Source: Elusimicrobia bacterium RIFOXYA12_FULL_51_18 (GTDB taxonomy: Bacteria > Elusimicrobiota > Elusimicrobia > Elusimicrobiales > UBA9959). From it: a DNA stretch of 64,000 bases. The stretch is from NCBI GenBank assembly GCA_001800245.1, contig MGVA01000007.1, forward strand, positions 1-64,000, written 5' to 3'. The position numbers and the translations under genes are program-made. Below are positions 47,290 through 56,711 of this stretch, piece by piece. How positions within the stretch are numbered: the stretch's first letter is position 1; every line of letters starts with the position of its first letter. The notes beneath the pieces are model-generated. The model was not told the DNA's origin and did not search any database. It saw only the letters and a program-made list of their open reading frames with translations.

Positions 47290-48680
47290 AAGACCTTACC
47301 ACCGGCCCGGAAGGGCGCCTCATCTGGAACTTCACCGTGCCGATGCTCATCGGCAATGTTTTTCAGCAGTCCTATAACGTGATAGACAGCGTAATCGTCG
47401 GCCGGGCCATAGGCAAATCCGCCCTGGCGGCGGTGGGCGCCAGTTTTCCGATACTATTCCTGCTTGTCGCGCTTATCATCGGTGTGACGATGGGTTTTTC
47501 GATCCTCATCTCACAGTATTACGGCGCGAAGGACATGGCCAAAGTCCGCAGGGCCATAGATACCTCATACATTTTCCTTTTCTTCGCCTCGCTCGCCGCG
47601 ACCGTGATCGGAATGAGCGCCTCCGAACCTATTCTGAGGTTTTTGAAGACGCCGCAAGAGATCATGCCGCAGGCCGTGACCTTCCTGCGCATCATGTTCG
47701 CCGGGATACTGTTCCTGTTCGGATATAATTCCATAACCGCCGTGCTGCGCGGCCTGGGCGACTCCAAGACACCCCTCTATTTTCTGATCGTTTCCACTAT
47801 TCTGAACGTTATCCTGGTCATGCTGTTCGTGCTGGTTTTTAAATGGGGTATAGCCGGCTCCGCCTGGGCGACGGTGCTGGCGCAGTCGGTTTCGTTCATT
47901 ATGGGGGTTGTTTATCTGAACAGGACTCACCCGGTGCTTAACTTCCGTCTGAAAGGCCTCCAATTCGATCGGAAGATATTCAGGAAAAGTCTGGCCATAG
48001 GCCTCCCCACAGGCATACAACAGGTGATGGTGGCCGCCGGTATGATGGCGCTTTCGCGTATAGTTAATGGTTTCGGCACCGACGCTATAGCCGCTTTTAC
48101 AGCGGCCGGGCGCGTGGATACTTTCGCCGTGATGCCCGCCATGAACCTTTCGGCCGCCATTTCCACTTTCGTGGGACAGAATATCGGCGCCGGAAGAATG
48201 GACAGGGTTAAGCACGGTCTCAAAGCCGCGCTTATGATCTCAGGCGTCATTTCTTTGTCCACAACTCTGGCTATCATTCTTTTCGGCTGGCATCTGATCT
48301 CCATGTTCAGTTCCGACCCGGCGGTTATCGCTATAGGGACTCGCTATTTGTTTATCGTTGGCGGTTTCTATCTGGTTTTTTCAAGCATGTTCATCATCAC
48401 CGGGGCGCTGCGCGGCGCCGGGGACGCCTTTATTCCCATGCTGATCACTATCCTCGCGCTATGGATGATCCGCATACCGGTTTCCGTCTGGCTATCGGCC
48501 AGACTGGGGACGGATGGAATTTGGTGGGGCGTTCCCATCGCCTGGACCGTCGGGTTGCTGCTTTCCGGGGCCTATTATAGGACCGGCCGTTGGAAACGCA
48601 AAGGAATAGTCAGAGTCCCATTATCAGCGTCCATAGATTCCGAAGGCGAAGAAGCTGAATGGAACGTTTCTAAATTCTAA
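47286..48680 (+). CDS. MATE family efflux transporter
   Basis: TTGPEGRLIWNFTVPMLIGNVFQQSYNVIDSVIVGRAIGKSALAAVGASFPI. Confidence 0.93.
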   Translation: MKDLTTGPEGRLIWNFTVPMLIGNVFQQSYNVIDSVIVGRAIGKSALAAVGASFPILFLLVALIIGVTMGFSILISQYYGAKDMAKVRRAIDTSYIFLFFASLAATVIGMSASEPILRFLKTPQEIMPQAVTFLRIMFAGILFLFGYNSITAVLRGLGDSKTPLYFLIVSTILNVILVMLFVLVFKWGIAGSAWATVLAQSVSFIMGVVYLNRTHPVLNFRLKGLQFDRKIFRKSLAIGLPTGIQQVMVAAGMMALSRIVNGFGTDAIAAFTAAGRVDTFAVMPAMNLSAAISTFVGQNIGAGRMDRVKHGLKAALMISGVISLSTTLAIILFGWHLISMFSSDPAVIAIGTRYLFIVGGFYLVFSSMFIITGALRGAGDAFIPMLITILALWMIRIPVSVWLSARLGTDGIWWGVPIAWTVGLLLSGAYYRTGRWKRKGIVRVPLSASIDSEGEEAEWNVSKF

Positions 48681-48702
48681 ATAAAACCGGTTGTGTGTAA
48701 AT

Positions 48703-48744
48703 AGAAACCCCCCTCTTCCCCCTGTACAGGGTGAAGAGGGTTTC
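48703..48744. terminator. Bidirectional terminator hairpin between convergent genes
   Basis: AGAAACCCCCCTCTTCCCC-CTGTACAGGG-TGAAGAGGGTTTCT. Confidence 0.65.
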
Positions 48745-48772
48745 TCAGGATCATCAGGCGTTAACCGATCTT

Positions 48773-48970
48773 TTACTGAATCGAAGGTTTTTCAGGGACC
48801 ACGAAGATGGCTATTATATAGGCTATGAGGCCCGGGATGAAAGCCGTGAAGGCCACAAGGAAGATATAGCCGATCCTTAGTAGTACCGGGTCCACGTCAA
48901 AGTATTCGCCCAATCCGCCTAGGATCCCGGCGAATACCTTGTTTTCCCTGCTTCGGTAAAGTTTTTTCAT
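48773..48970 (-). CDS. PspC domain protein
   Basis: MKKLYRSRENKVFAGILGGLGEYFDVDPVLLRIGYIF. Confidence 0.92.
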   Translation of the reverse strand: MKKLYRSRENKVFAGILGGLGEYFDVDPVLLRIGYIFLVAFTAFIPGLIAYIIAIFVVPEKPSIQ

Positions 48971-48997
48971 AATTAGACCCTCTCAGATATTTGTAAA

Positions 48998-49534
48998 TCA
49001 TTTTACAAGAAATTCCGTCGTGTCGCTATTATTCTTGTCCGATGGCGGCGGAGGAGGCGCTTCCGGGAGCCGGGCTTCTTCTTGGGCTTCCAGTTCGGCC
49101 CGCAAGGCCGCCGGCATGAAGTCTCGCTCGGTGTATTTTCGCTTTTTAGCGGGAGGAGGCGGAGCGGGCTGCGGGCGGGCTATTTGTTCAGGCTCAGGGG
49201 TTGTTTTCGCTTTGGCATTCCTGCGGAAAAATTTACTAAAACATGAGGAAATAAAGGATATGGCGGCAAAACTAAGAAATATTATGGCAAAAAACTGAAC
49301 TGACTGGCCGAAAGCTACTTTTACCGGCGAAGAACCGGTCAGATCGGAAATCGTAAGGAGCTCGCCAAAGGCAAGCATTCCCAGCCCTATCAGGAGATTT
49401 ATCCACCAGGGTAGTTTTATAATGGGAACAAGTGGAGACTCTCGCATAAATTCTGCATGTAGGTACGGGCGTGTATTCCCGGTGAAAGCGGCGCCTATTT
49501 GCTTATCTTTCCTCTCCCCGCGCCGCTTTTTCAA
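48998..49534 (-). CDS. Hypothetical membrane protein with Pro/Ala-rich C-terminus
   Basis: Two TM segments followed by PQPAPPPPAKKRK and EAPPPPPSDKNN. Confidence 0.5.
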   Translation of the reverse strand: MKKRRGERKDKQIGAAFTGNTRPYLHAEFMRESPLVPIIKLPWWINLLIGLGMLAFGELLTISDLTGSSPVKVAFGQSVQFFAIIFLSFAAISFISSCFSKFFRRNAKAKTTPEPEQIARPQPAPPPPAKKRKYTERDFMPAALRAELEAQEEARLPEAPPPPPSDKNNSDTTEFLVK

Positions 49535-49619
49535 TAACTATAATTATAACAAAAGCCGCTGGAATAATGCCGCAGGGTTTTAAACTGCTATAATATGCGG
49601 AATCGCCGCGCATATCCTT

Positions 49620-50117
49620 ATGAAAAAGATCTTTTTGCTGCTATTTCTCCTTCCTCTTTCCCAGGGGCCGGTCGTCCGGGCTCAGGAAAGCGTGCAAAAA
49701 CGCGTGGGCAACCTTGAGAACAGGGTAGATAAAGTAGAGGACCGGGTGACTACCCTTGAAAAGATCCAGAACCAGGCGCCGGCCGCGGCGGACCCGGAAA
49801 GTCTGAAAATCCAACCGCTGACGGTTAATCTTATAAGCAAAAAGCAGGTTATAGGGTCCGGGCAGATCGGTATTAAAATGGTATTGGAATTCAAGAATCT
49901 TACCGGATACGGTATAAAAGGCTTTTCCGGCGCTTTGGTTTTTAAACCCGAAGGCGGAGATATATATACCCGAAGAATATCCTACACCCATCCCATAGGG
50001 TCGGACGACACCGCAAAAATAGAATTGATAGTTACCAGCGGTCAGACCAGGCAATACCTCAAGTTTGTAAAAGCCAAAGTCGTCAAAGTTGTCCTTATCA
50101 ACCAAAAACTCTTTTGA
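49620..50117 (+). CDS. Secreted protein with N-terminal coiled coil
   Basis: Signal peptide then VGNLENRVDKVEDRVTTLEK. Confidence 0.55.
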   Translation: MKKIFLLLFLLPLSQGPVVRAQESVQKRVGNLENRVDKVEDRVTTLEKIQNQAPAAADPESLKIQPLTVNLISKKQVIGSGQIGIKMVLEFKNLTGYGIKGFSGALVFKPEGGDIYTRRISYTHPIGSDDTAKIELIVTSGQTRQYLKFVKAKVVKVVLINQKLF

Positions 50118-50143
50118 CCGTATCCCGCGCCGCAGAATCGGCG

Positions 50144-50175
50144 CAAAAAAACCGCCCGATAAGGGCGGTTTTTAC
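50144..50175 (+). terminator. Rho-independent terminator
   Basis: AAAAAACCGCCC-GATAA-GGGCGGTTTTTA. Confidence 0.85.
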
Positions 50176-50226
50176 AGCGGGCGGTCTTCAGCTTTCAGCC
50201 AGGTTCCCATTCCCGGCTTGATCCTG

Positions 50227-50521
50227 AATCCGTCAACTACTGAGAGTCACGCAAGTAATGTCCTATCTAGCCGACAGATTTTGGAGCGAAACAAGGAATG
50301 AGGAGCGTGGCGTAGCTGTGCTACGCGAGCGACGAATGACGAAGTTGCAGCCCAAAAGCGGCCGGCCCTTTCCCGAAGGGAAAGGGAAGCTTGCCTTCGA
50401 GCGGTTGCTTCGTTGCTTCTCACTCACAGGCCACAGGCCTGCTCGTTCGTCGCGCCTCGCATCCATCTCGAACTCAAGCTTCTAGATAGGACATTACTTG
50501 CGTGATTCTCAGTAACGGATT
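50227..50521. mobile_element. MITE-like non-coding element, about 295 bp
   Basis: 32-bp terminal inverted repeats 50239-50270 ACTGAGAGTCACGCAAGTAATGTCCTATCTAG / 50482-50513 CTAGATAGGACATTACTTGCGTGATTCTCAGT (one mismatch), flanked by AATCCGT/ACGGATT; no transposase inside. Confidence 0.85.
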
Positions 50522-50526
50522 CCCTT

Positions 50527-51837
50527 TTAATATTTTTTGTTCGGCAGCTTTCTGCGGCCCATGCGGAAGCTGGTTAGAAGGTTTTTCCCGCCTTTGCCTT
50601 TAAGCGCTTCCTGGTTCTTCTCAAAAAGTTCGGCGCCGGCGCTGAACTTTTCGGTAACGATGTCGGGATGCGTGGCGACTGAAATCTTTATACGGCTCAG
50701 GTTCTCTATGGCGCGCACATCGCCGCCCTGTCCCGGCGTGGCCAGGGAGATGGCGCGGCCCGAATGCCCCGCCCTGCCGGTGCGCCCGATGCGGTGCACA
50801 TAGTTATCATATTCGTCGGGCAGGTCGTAGTTGATGACTAGTTCTATGCCGGCCACGTCTATGCCGCGCGCGGCGATATCGGTGGCTACTAGGATGCGGT
50901 ATTTCCCGGTCTTAAAGCCCTCAAGCGCTTCTTTACGCTGGTTCAGAGAACGGTCGGAATGTATTTCGGCCACGCTGTGGTGCATGCGTTTCAGCATTTC
51001 AGCCACCCGCGCGGCATCGTAGCGGGTGCGCACGAACAACAATACGCTGCCCCAGTATTTGTCCAGGATCTTGCCGAGCATGGCCGGTTTTACGGACTTG
51101 CTGACGATGTAAAGTTCATGTTCCACGTTGGCCGCCGCGGTACCGGCCCGCGCCACTTCCACGCGAACGGGCATTTTCATATTCTTTCCGGCCAGTTTCA
51201 TGATCTCATCGGGCATGGTGGCGGAGAAAAGCATGGTCTGGCGGTCCTTGGGCAGAGCCGCGATCACGCGGTTAATCTGTGGGGCGAAGCCCATGTCGAA
51301 CATCCGGTCCGCTTCGTCCAGGACCAGGATGCCGACGTCGCTGACCTTTACCGTGCCCTGGCCCATGTGGTCCAGGAGCCGGCCCGGGGTGGCGATTAAA
51401 ATGCGCGGATTATGGCGCAGTTCGCGTATCTGGCGGTCGATGTTCTCGCCGCCGATAAGCACTACGCTGCTCATCCCCATTCTCGGGGCGAACTGCTGCA
51501 TCACTTCGTGTACCTGGATCGCCAGCTCCCTGGTGGGCAGGAGTACAAGGCCTTTGCCGCGCCTGGCGGCCAGTTGCTGTATCATGGGGATGGCGAAAGC
51601 GATGGTTTTGCCGGTGCCGGTCTGGGCTATGCCCACCACGTCCTTGCCTTCGGTCGCGGATGGTATGGCCTGCGCCTGTATGGGGGTTGGGATGGTGAAA
51701 TGAAGCTGGTCCAGGACGTCGAGCAGTTTCGGCGCTATGCCGAGGCCGTAGAATCCGGATTCTTTGTCTTTCTCCGCGCTCTTTACCGGGGAGATGCTGA
51801 AGATGTTGCGTGTCAGTTCTTTCAGGAATTTCTTCAT
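50527..51837 (-). CDS. DEAD-box RNA helicase
   Basis: AQTGTGKT, VLDEADRMFDMGF, SAT, HRIGRTGRAG motifs. Confidence 0.93.
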   Translation of the reverse strand: MKKFLKELTRNIFSISPVKSAEKDKESGFYGLGIAPKLLDVLDQLHFTIPTPIQAQAIPSATEGKDVVGIAQTGTGKTIAFAIPMIQQLAARRGKGLVLLPTRELAIQVHEVMQQFAPRMGMSSVVLIGGENIDRQIRELRHNPRILIATPGRLLDHMGQGTVKVSDVGILVLDEADRMFDMGFAPQINRVIAALPKDRQTMLFSATMPDEIMKLAGKNMKMPVRVEVARAGTAAANVEHELYIVSKSVKPAMLGKILDKYWGSVLLFVRTRYDAARVAEMLKRMHHSVAEIHSDRSLNQRKEALEGFKTGKYRILVATDIAARGIDVAGIELVINYDLPDEYDNYVHRIGRTGRAGHSGRAISLATPGQGGDVRAIENLSRIKISVATHPDIVTEKFSAGAELFEKNQEALKGKGGKNLLTSFRMGRRKLPNKKY

Positions 51838-51895
51838 ATTTACAATTATCTCATAATTTAGCGGACAGTTAAAGTTAGCGCGACGTTCCGCGCGG

Positions 51896-53461
51896 TTATC
51901 GTTTTTTTGTCCCGATGAACCGCGAGAACCAGCTGCCTTGCCCGGACGATTTCTTTACTTCTCCGCTCGGCGCTTCGCTGCTTGTCCTCCGTGGGCCTCT
52001 GGACGGGCCCCGGCGCTGGTCATAACGTCCGCTGGACGGACCCTCTCCCTCAAAATAGGCGGAACTGGTTACCCGGCCTCCGGAGTTTCCGCTGCCTGAG
52101 CGGAGCGGCCGCCTGGTTTCCGGCCTGCCTGATCCGCCCGATCCGGGTCTGCGGCCGGGGGCGGCGCTGCCGCTGCTTCTCCCGGCCTCCGGGAAAGATT
52201 TATGCGCGGGCCTCGGCGCGGAAGGCGGGCGCTGGTAACCGGCTCCGGGGCGGACGCGCCTGTTGCCGGGACCGCCCGGTCTTTGTCCTGACGCGGGGGC
52301 TGGAGGCGTGTGGCTGTGGAACCTGGCCGGCGGCATATCCGGGTGGACTATTACAGGCAGCGGCATCCGTATAAGTTTCTCGATGCTGCGCACTTCCTGC
52401 GCCTGGTCGGGGGCGGCGAAAGAAACGGCCCTTCCCCCCTGCCCGGCCCTGCCGGTGCGTCCGATGCGGTGGATGTAATTGTTTTCGTCGTCCGGCAGAT
52501 CGTAGTTTATGACAAGCTCTATGCCGGTTACGTCTATGCCGCGCGCGGCGATGTCGGTGGCCACTAGGATGCGGTACTTTCCGGCTTTAAAGCCGTCCAG
52601 AGCTTCGCGGCGCTGGTTAAGGGAGCGGTTGGAATGTATCTCGGCCGCGTTATGGCCCATCTCGCGTATGCGCAGAGCTATTTTGCGGGCGTTGTGTTTG
52701 GTGCGCACGAACATGAGTACGCTTCCCCCGTAAGTCTGCAGAAGTTTGTTAAGGAGATCGGGCTTGGCGTCGCGGTTGACCACGTACAGCTGTTGTTCCA
52801 CTTTTTCGGCGACCGTGCCCTGTCTGGCTACTTCCACGCGGGTAGGCAGGCGCATGTGCTGGCCCGCCAGTTTCATGATCTCGTCGGGCATGGTGGCTGA
52901 GAAGAGCATGGTCTGACGGTCCTTCGGCACGGAGCGCAGTATGCGTTCTATCTGCGGGGCGAACCCCATGTCGAACATGCGGTCCGCTTCGTCCAGCACT
53001 ATCACTTTTACATCGTTAAGTTTTATGGTGCCTTGTTCCAGATGGTCCTGGAGGCGTCCCGGAGTAGCGATAATAATGCGGGGATTCCGGCGCAGTTCGC
53101 GTATTTGTCCGCTTATGCTTTCGCCGCCGATGATCACGCAGCCGCTGAGCCCCATCGCGGGAGCGAACTGCCTGAAGACTTCGCTGACTTGCAGTGCCAG
53201 TTCGCGTGTGGGCGTCAGGACCAGGCCTCTGCCGGGCGCCGCGGCCAGCCGCTGTATCATAGGGATGGCGAAAGCGATGGTTTTGCCGGTGCCGGTTTGG
53301 GCGATGCCGACGAGGTCTTTGCCTTCGGCCGCATGAGGGATGGCCTGGCGCTGTATGGGAGTGGGGATCTTGAATTTGAGGGCGTCTAATGAGGAGAGCA
53401 GTTTAGGGGCGATACCGAGGCCGTAAAAGCCGGTGGCAGCCTCAATTGTTTTAGTTGTCAT
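51896..53461 (-). CDS. DEAD-box RNA helicase with Gly/Arg/Pro-rich C-terminal tail
   Basis: AQTGTGKT, VLDEADRMFDMGF, HRIGRTGRAG; tail rich in RPGGPGNRRVRPGAGYQRP...GSGRPETRRPLRSGSG. Confidence 0.93.
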   Translation of the reverse strand: MTTKTIEAATGFYGLGIAPKLLSSLDALKFKIPTPIQRQAIPHAAEGKDLVGIAQTGTGKTIAFAIPMIQRLAAAPGRGLVLTPTRELALQVSEVFRQFAPAMGLSGCVIIGGESISGQIRELRRNPRIIIATPGRLQDHLEQGTIKLNDVKVIVLDEADRMFDMGFAPQIERILRSVPKDRQTMLFSATMPDEIMKLAGQHMRLPTRVEVARQGTVAEKVEQQLYVVNRDAKPDLLNKLLQTYGGSVLMFVRTKHNARKIALRIREMGHNAAEIHSNRSLNQRREALDGFKAGKYRILVATDIAARGIDVTGIELVINYDLPDDENNYIHRIGRTGRAGQGGRAVSFAAPDQAQEVRSIEKLIRMPLPVIVHPDMPPARFHSHTPPAPASGQRPGGPGNRRVRPGAGYQRPPSAPRPAHKSFPEAGRSSGSAAPGRRPGSGGSGRPETRRPLRSGSGNSGGRVTSSAYFEGEGPSSGRYDQRRGPSRGPRRTSSEAPSGEVKKSSGQGSWFSRFIGTKKR

Positions 53462-53511
53462 AACCCCATTATCCCATATATCGACGGTAATAGCGAATAA
53501 TGGAGGCCCTT

Positions 53512-53685
53512 ACGGCTGCAAGTTCGGGGTTCTGTCGGGGCGGTGGAACGCAAAACCGGCGTCGCGCACACCGTGCGCGCGCCTCCGTTCCTCGGCCTCC
53601 GCGCTTCGTATGCTCGGCCTCCGGACGGTTTTGCTAACCCCCCGCCCCGCCAGCTCCCCTCCAATTATCCCCGCCGGCAATGCCC
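53512..53685. repeat. Structured intergenic element, copy C
   Basis: GGCTGCAAGTTCGGGGTTCTGTCGGGGCGG...GCAAAACCG/CGGTTTTGC stem...CCGCCCCGCCAGCTCCCCTCCAATTATCCCCGCCGGCA. Confidence 0.85.
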
Positions 53686-53815
53686 CATATCGTGCGCCGT
53701 CACACCATCGCCGCCCCTATCCCGTTTTAAAATATCCATCAAAAGAGGTCGGAGATCCAGCGCAATATTTTCTTTGCGGCAGAAGTACGGCTGGAATCGC
53801 TGTGCAGGTCCGTAT

Positions 53816-53916
53816 GAAAAGTCTCCTGCTACCTTTTTAAGATCATCCACAGACATATTATCCATATGTAACAAGCATTTTATTCTGTTTTAAAAAGTCT
53901 CCTGGTACCTTTTCCT
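53816..53916. repeat. 101-bp direct repeat, copy 1 (REP-like dimer)
   Basis: 98/101 identical to 55070-55170; contains AAAAGTCTCCTGSTACCTTTT at both ends. Confidence 0.9.
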
Positions 53917-54036
53917 ATGGTCATGGACGATAAATTCGAATGGGCCGAAATTGAGAAAGAGATCTCCAAGGCTCCGGTTGAAATCCAAACGCCGGTGGGT
54001 CTTTTCAAGGTTATGCGGAGATAGAATATATTTAGA

Positions 54037-54945
54037 TTACTGTGGCTTGTGCTGGACCGGTAAAATAGAAATAGCTTCCAAACCCTTTAAAATCTTTGGG
54101 AGCGATTTTTTCCCCCAACCATCAATAAATAACAATACTTTCCCGTCTTTCATGAAATAAAAGCATGGGGAACTGCTAAAATCAAATTCCGGAAGTCTGC
54201 TCGCCTTATAGGCGATATATATACTGGGAAAATCAAACTGTTCCCGCCACCGCAGAATCCCCTTAACATCAAACTTGACCGTTAATAAAGTGCCATACTT
54301 CTTAAATACAGGCGCCAATTCAGGGTCCGCCAAAATTGTTTTTATCGCGCGCTCAGCTACGGGGCAACCCGCAGATATTGATACAACTATTTTAGGTCCG
54401 GTTTCAAAATGAAGTTCTTTAAGTTCAATTTTTTGCCCGTCGTCAAAAATATCATAAACGGGCCATCGGGCTGCTACGGATTCCGTACTAGTGACTATCG
54501 CTTGGGGAATAGCTGGGTAATTTGCGGCTGGGAATTGTTCCCGGATGCCTGCAGCCTTATCAAACATCCTTATGTTGATGTAGGCCCAATACATATCTTC
54601 AATGTTGTTTTCGGTATGGTCGTTTCGCCGTACTTTTTCATTGAAAGCGTTTTGCTGCCATCCTATATACTCCAGGTTTTCAGGGAAATAAAAAGTAAGT
54701 TTTTTAGAGACATCTTGTAACAGATTTAGTGTTTTAAGAGAATACTTCTTAAGCCGCTTTTCCGAGAAATCTTCTTCTTTCAATTTCCCTGGCACGAAGC
54801 CGGACTTTTTTATGCCAAAGTACTGCTGCGACACTTCTTTACGGACTTCATCGGCAATTTTAACGGTCCTGATTTCTGACCGGGAACATCCGACTAGTGT
54901 TGCGGTGCAAAGAATATGAAAGCAGAAAGATAGTTTAATTTTCAT
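54037..54945 (-). CDS. Lipoprotein of unknown function
   Basis: MKIKLSFCFHILCTATLVGCSRSE lipobox (LVGC); start trimmed from 55029; relatively AT-rich. Confidence 0.65.
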   Translation of the reverse strand: MKIKLSFCFHILCTATLVGCSRSEIRTVKIADEVRKEVSQQYFGIKKSGFVPGKLKEEDFSEKRLKKYSLKTLNLLQDVSKKLTFYFPENLEYIGWQQNAFNEKVRRNDHTENNIEDMYWAYINIRMFDKAAGIREQFPAANYPAIPQAIVTSTESVAARWPVYDIFDDGQKIELKELHFETGPKIVVSISAGCPVAERAIKTILADPELAPVFKKYGTLLTVKFDVKGILRWREQFDFPSIYIAYKASRLPEFDFSSSPCFYFMKDGKVLLFIDGWGKKSLPKILKGLEAISILPVQHKPQ

Positions 54946-55069
54946 TTTCAATCTATCAACATAAAGGCCGCTTAAGGTCATCAAAAAAAGTGGATATTTG
55001 CCGCTCCGGGGGAAATCCCCCCGGAGCAACTTGTTGCTTTTCTAGTCGTAGTTACTGGGGATTGGGTAG

Positions 55070-55170
55070 GAAAAGTTTCCTGCTACCTTTTTAAGATCAT
55101 CCACAGACATATTATCCATATGTAACAAGCATTATATTCTGTTTTAAAAAGTCTCCTGGTAGCTTTTCCT
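55070..55170. repeat. 101-bp direct repeat, copy 2
   Basis: See 53816-53916. Confidence 0.9.
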
Positions 55171-55174
55171 TTTA

Positions 55175-55291
55175 CGCCGGCGGCTGCCAGTTCGGGGGCC
55201 TGCCGGGGTCAGTCTTTTTTGCGTTCCCTCGGCCGCCTTCGGGGTCAAAAAAGACTGACACCCGTCACCCCTCCCCTGATACCCGCCGTCC
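55175..55291. repeat. Structured intergenic element, copy E
   Basis: GGCTGCCAGTTCGGGGGCCTGCCGGGGTCAGTCTTTTTT...AAAAAAGACTGACACCCGTCACCCCTCCCCTGATACCCGCCG; 13-bp stem of different sequence. Confidence 0.75.
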
Positions 55292-55341
55292 CCGTTCAAA
55301 GTTCCCAATTATATTTATCTCCACCCCGTTTAATTCTATAA

Positions 55342-56574
55342 TTAGGACTTTTCATAAGAAATAAGTATAGGTTTAGCCACACTTAGCGCATGCATTTCAT
55401 GACTTTTTCTTTTCTCACCGGTCAGAGATGCAATGCGTTCATAAATACCTGCCGATTTAATACGCATACTGTTATACCGTTCAACACGGAACCGCCATAA
55501 TTTATTATGCTCATGCACCTCTTTTTGAAGACTCTCATATAGTTCGGTGGTGTCTTGAATGATATTCTCCATATTATTGCGGAAGGCGGGGCCTTGGACA
55601 TATTCCATTACCTGCTTAACCAGGTGACTTCGTTCTGTTTTACTAAGATCAAGATTGAATATTTTGACCAGATTCTCTCTCAGAATGCCAATTAATGCCA
55701 TTGCGCCAGCAGGATTAATGCAAATAACGCCACCCTTTTCAATTGAAAACCCAGTGTTGTTTTTGCTTTTCTTGGCGTTCGTTATTAAAATGCCATACTC
55801 CGCATCACGCATTTGACGCGCTTTATAAGTTTGAGTAACGTGTGACTTGCTAAAATGTGCCACTTTTTTCAATTCGTAAACAATCTTGCCCACGATTTTG
55901 GATTTATCTTTTATCATGTGAAGAATATCTCCACCTTTGCCTGTATGCTGAAACTCATCTTTTGGAAAAGATTCCCGTAGTTTGGCTAGGAATATCTTTT
56001 CATCTAAAAGCCCCAACATTTGTGCAGTCTGATTCTGCTGTGTTTGCTCTTCAAGAGACTGAATTTTTGCTTGCTGTGCCTCGTTCTTTAGGCGCAAGTT
56101 TGTTATTTGACCGCTTAGCTTATTCGCCATATCTTTTCGACGGTTTTCTGCCTGATCGCGTTCCCGCTTCATTCGATATCGCTCCCTTTCAAATTTTTCG
56201 GAAGTGCTTTTCTCCAGGTTTGCCCTAAATTGGCGCAGACTTCGATTCATTTCCATTTTTTCCGCGCGCTTTGCACGCCCTACCTCACGCTGCAACTTTC
56301 GCGTATAATCAGCATTAATTTTTGCTCTCTCTTGCTGAAATTCTTTCTCTTGAGTTCGCATGCTTTTGGCGAGAGCCTTTTTCTGTTCGAAAGTATACTT
56401 CTTCTTTTTTTCCTCAAAATCTTGCTTAAGATTTTGCTCGCGCTTATGTAATTCCGCCTCTTTTAATTTTAAGTCGGCAAGCCGTTTTTCTTTTTCCTTC
56501 CATACGCCAGTAATTTGTTCATAAAGTGATTTTGTAACATCCTGCTTGCAAAGCGGGCAAGTGTATTTACTCAT
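55342..56574 (-). CDS. DUF2130-like coiled-coil protein with N-terminal zinc-ribbon-like CPLC and candidate PD-(D/E)XK-type nuclease core
   Basis: KYTCPLCKQDV; long Glu/Lys/Arg coiled coil; FPKDEFQHTGKGGDILHMI...KIVYELKKVAHFSKSHVTQTYKARQMRDAEYGILITN. Confidence 0.8.
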   Translation of the reverse strand: MSKYTCPLCKQDVTKSLYEQITGVWKEKEKRLADLKLKEAELHKREQNLKQDFEEKKKKYTFEQKKALAKSMRTQEKEFQQERAKINADYTRKLQREVGRAKRAEKMEMNRSLRQFRANLEKSTSEKFERERYRMKRERDQAENRRKDMANKLSGQITNLRLKNEAQQAKIQSLEEQTQQNQTAQMLGLLDEKIFLAKLRESFPKDEFQHTGKGGDILHMIKDKSKIVGKIVYELKKVAHFSKSHVTQTYKARQMRDAEYGILITNAKKSKNNTGFSIEKGGVICINPAGAMALIGILRENLVKIFNLDLSKTERSHLVKQVMEYVQGPAFRNNMENIIQDTTELYESLQKEVHEHNKLWRFRVERYNSMRIKSAGIYERIASLTGEKRKSHEMHALSVAKPILISYEKS

Positions 56575-56711
56575 AGATGCCTCCATGTTTTTAACATCGT
56601 CCAATCGTAGGACTAGAAAATCCCCTTAGGTCATTTTATCACATACCAAGACCACGTGTGCCAACATCTGTCCCAAAGTATGATGAAATTGCGTGACTCT
56701 CAAATACATAG

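Noticed and set aside
53665-53874. Small ORF MLHMDNMSVDDLKKVAGDFSY... repeated near 55.1 kb as MDNMSVDDLKKVAGNFSY
   Set aside because: The shared peptide is just a translation of the 101-bp direct repeat; downstream sequence differs and stops quickly.
53917-54024. 35-codon ORF MVMDDKFEWAEIEKEISKAPVEIQTPVGLFKVMRR
   Set aside because: Too short, begins at the repeat boundary, no ribosome-binding site or homology visible.
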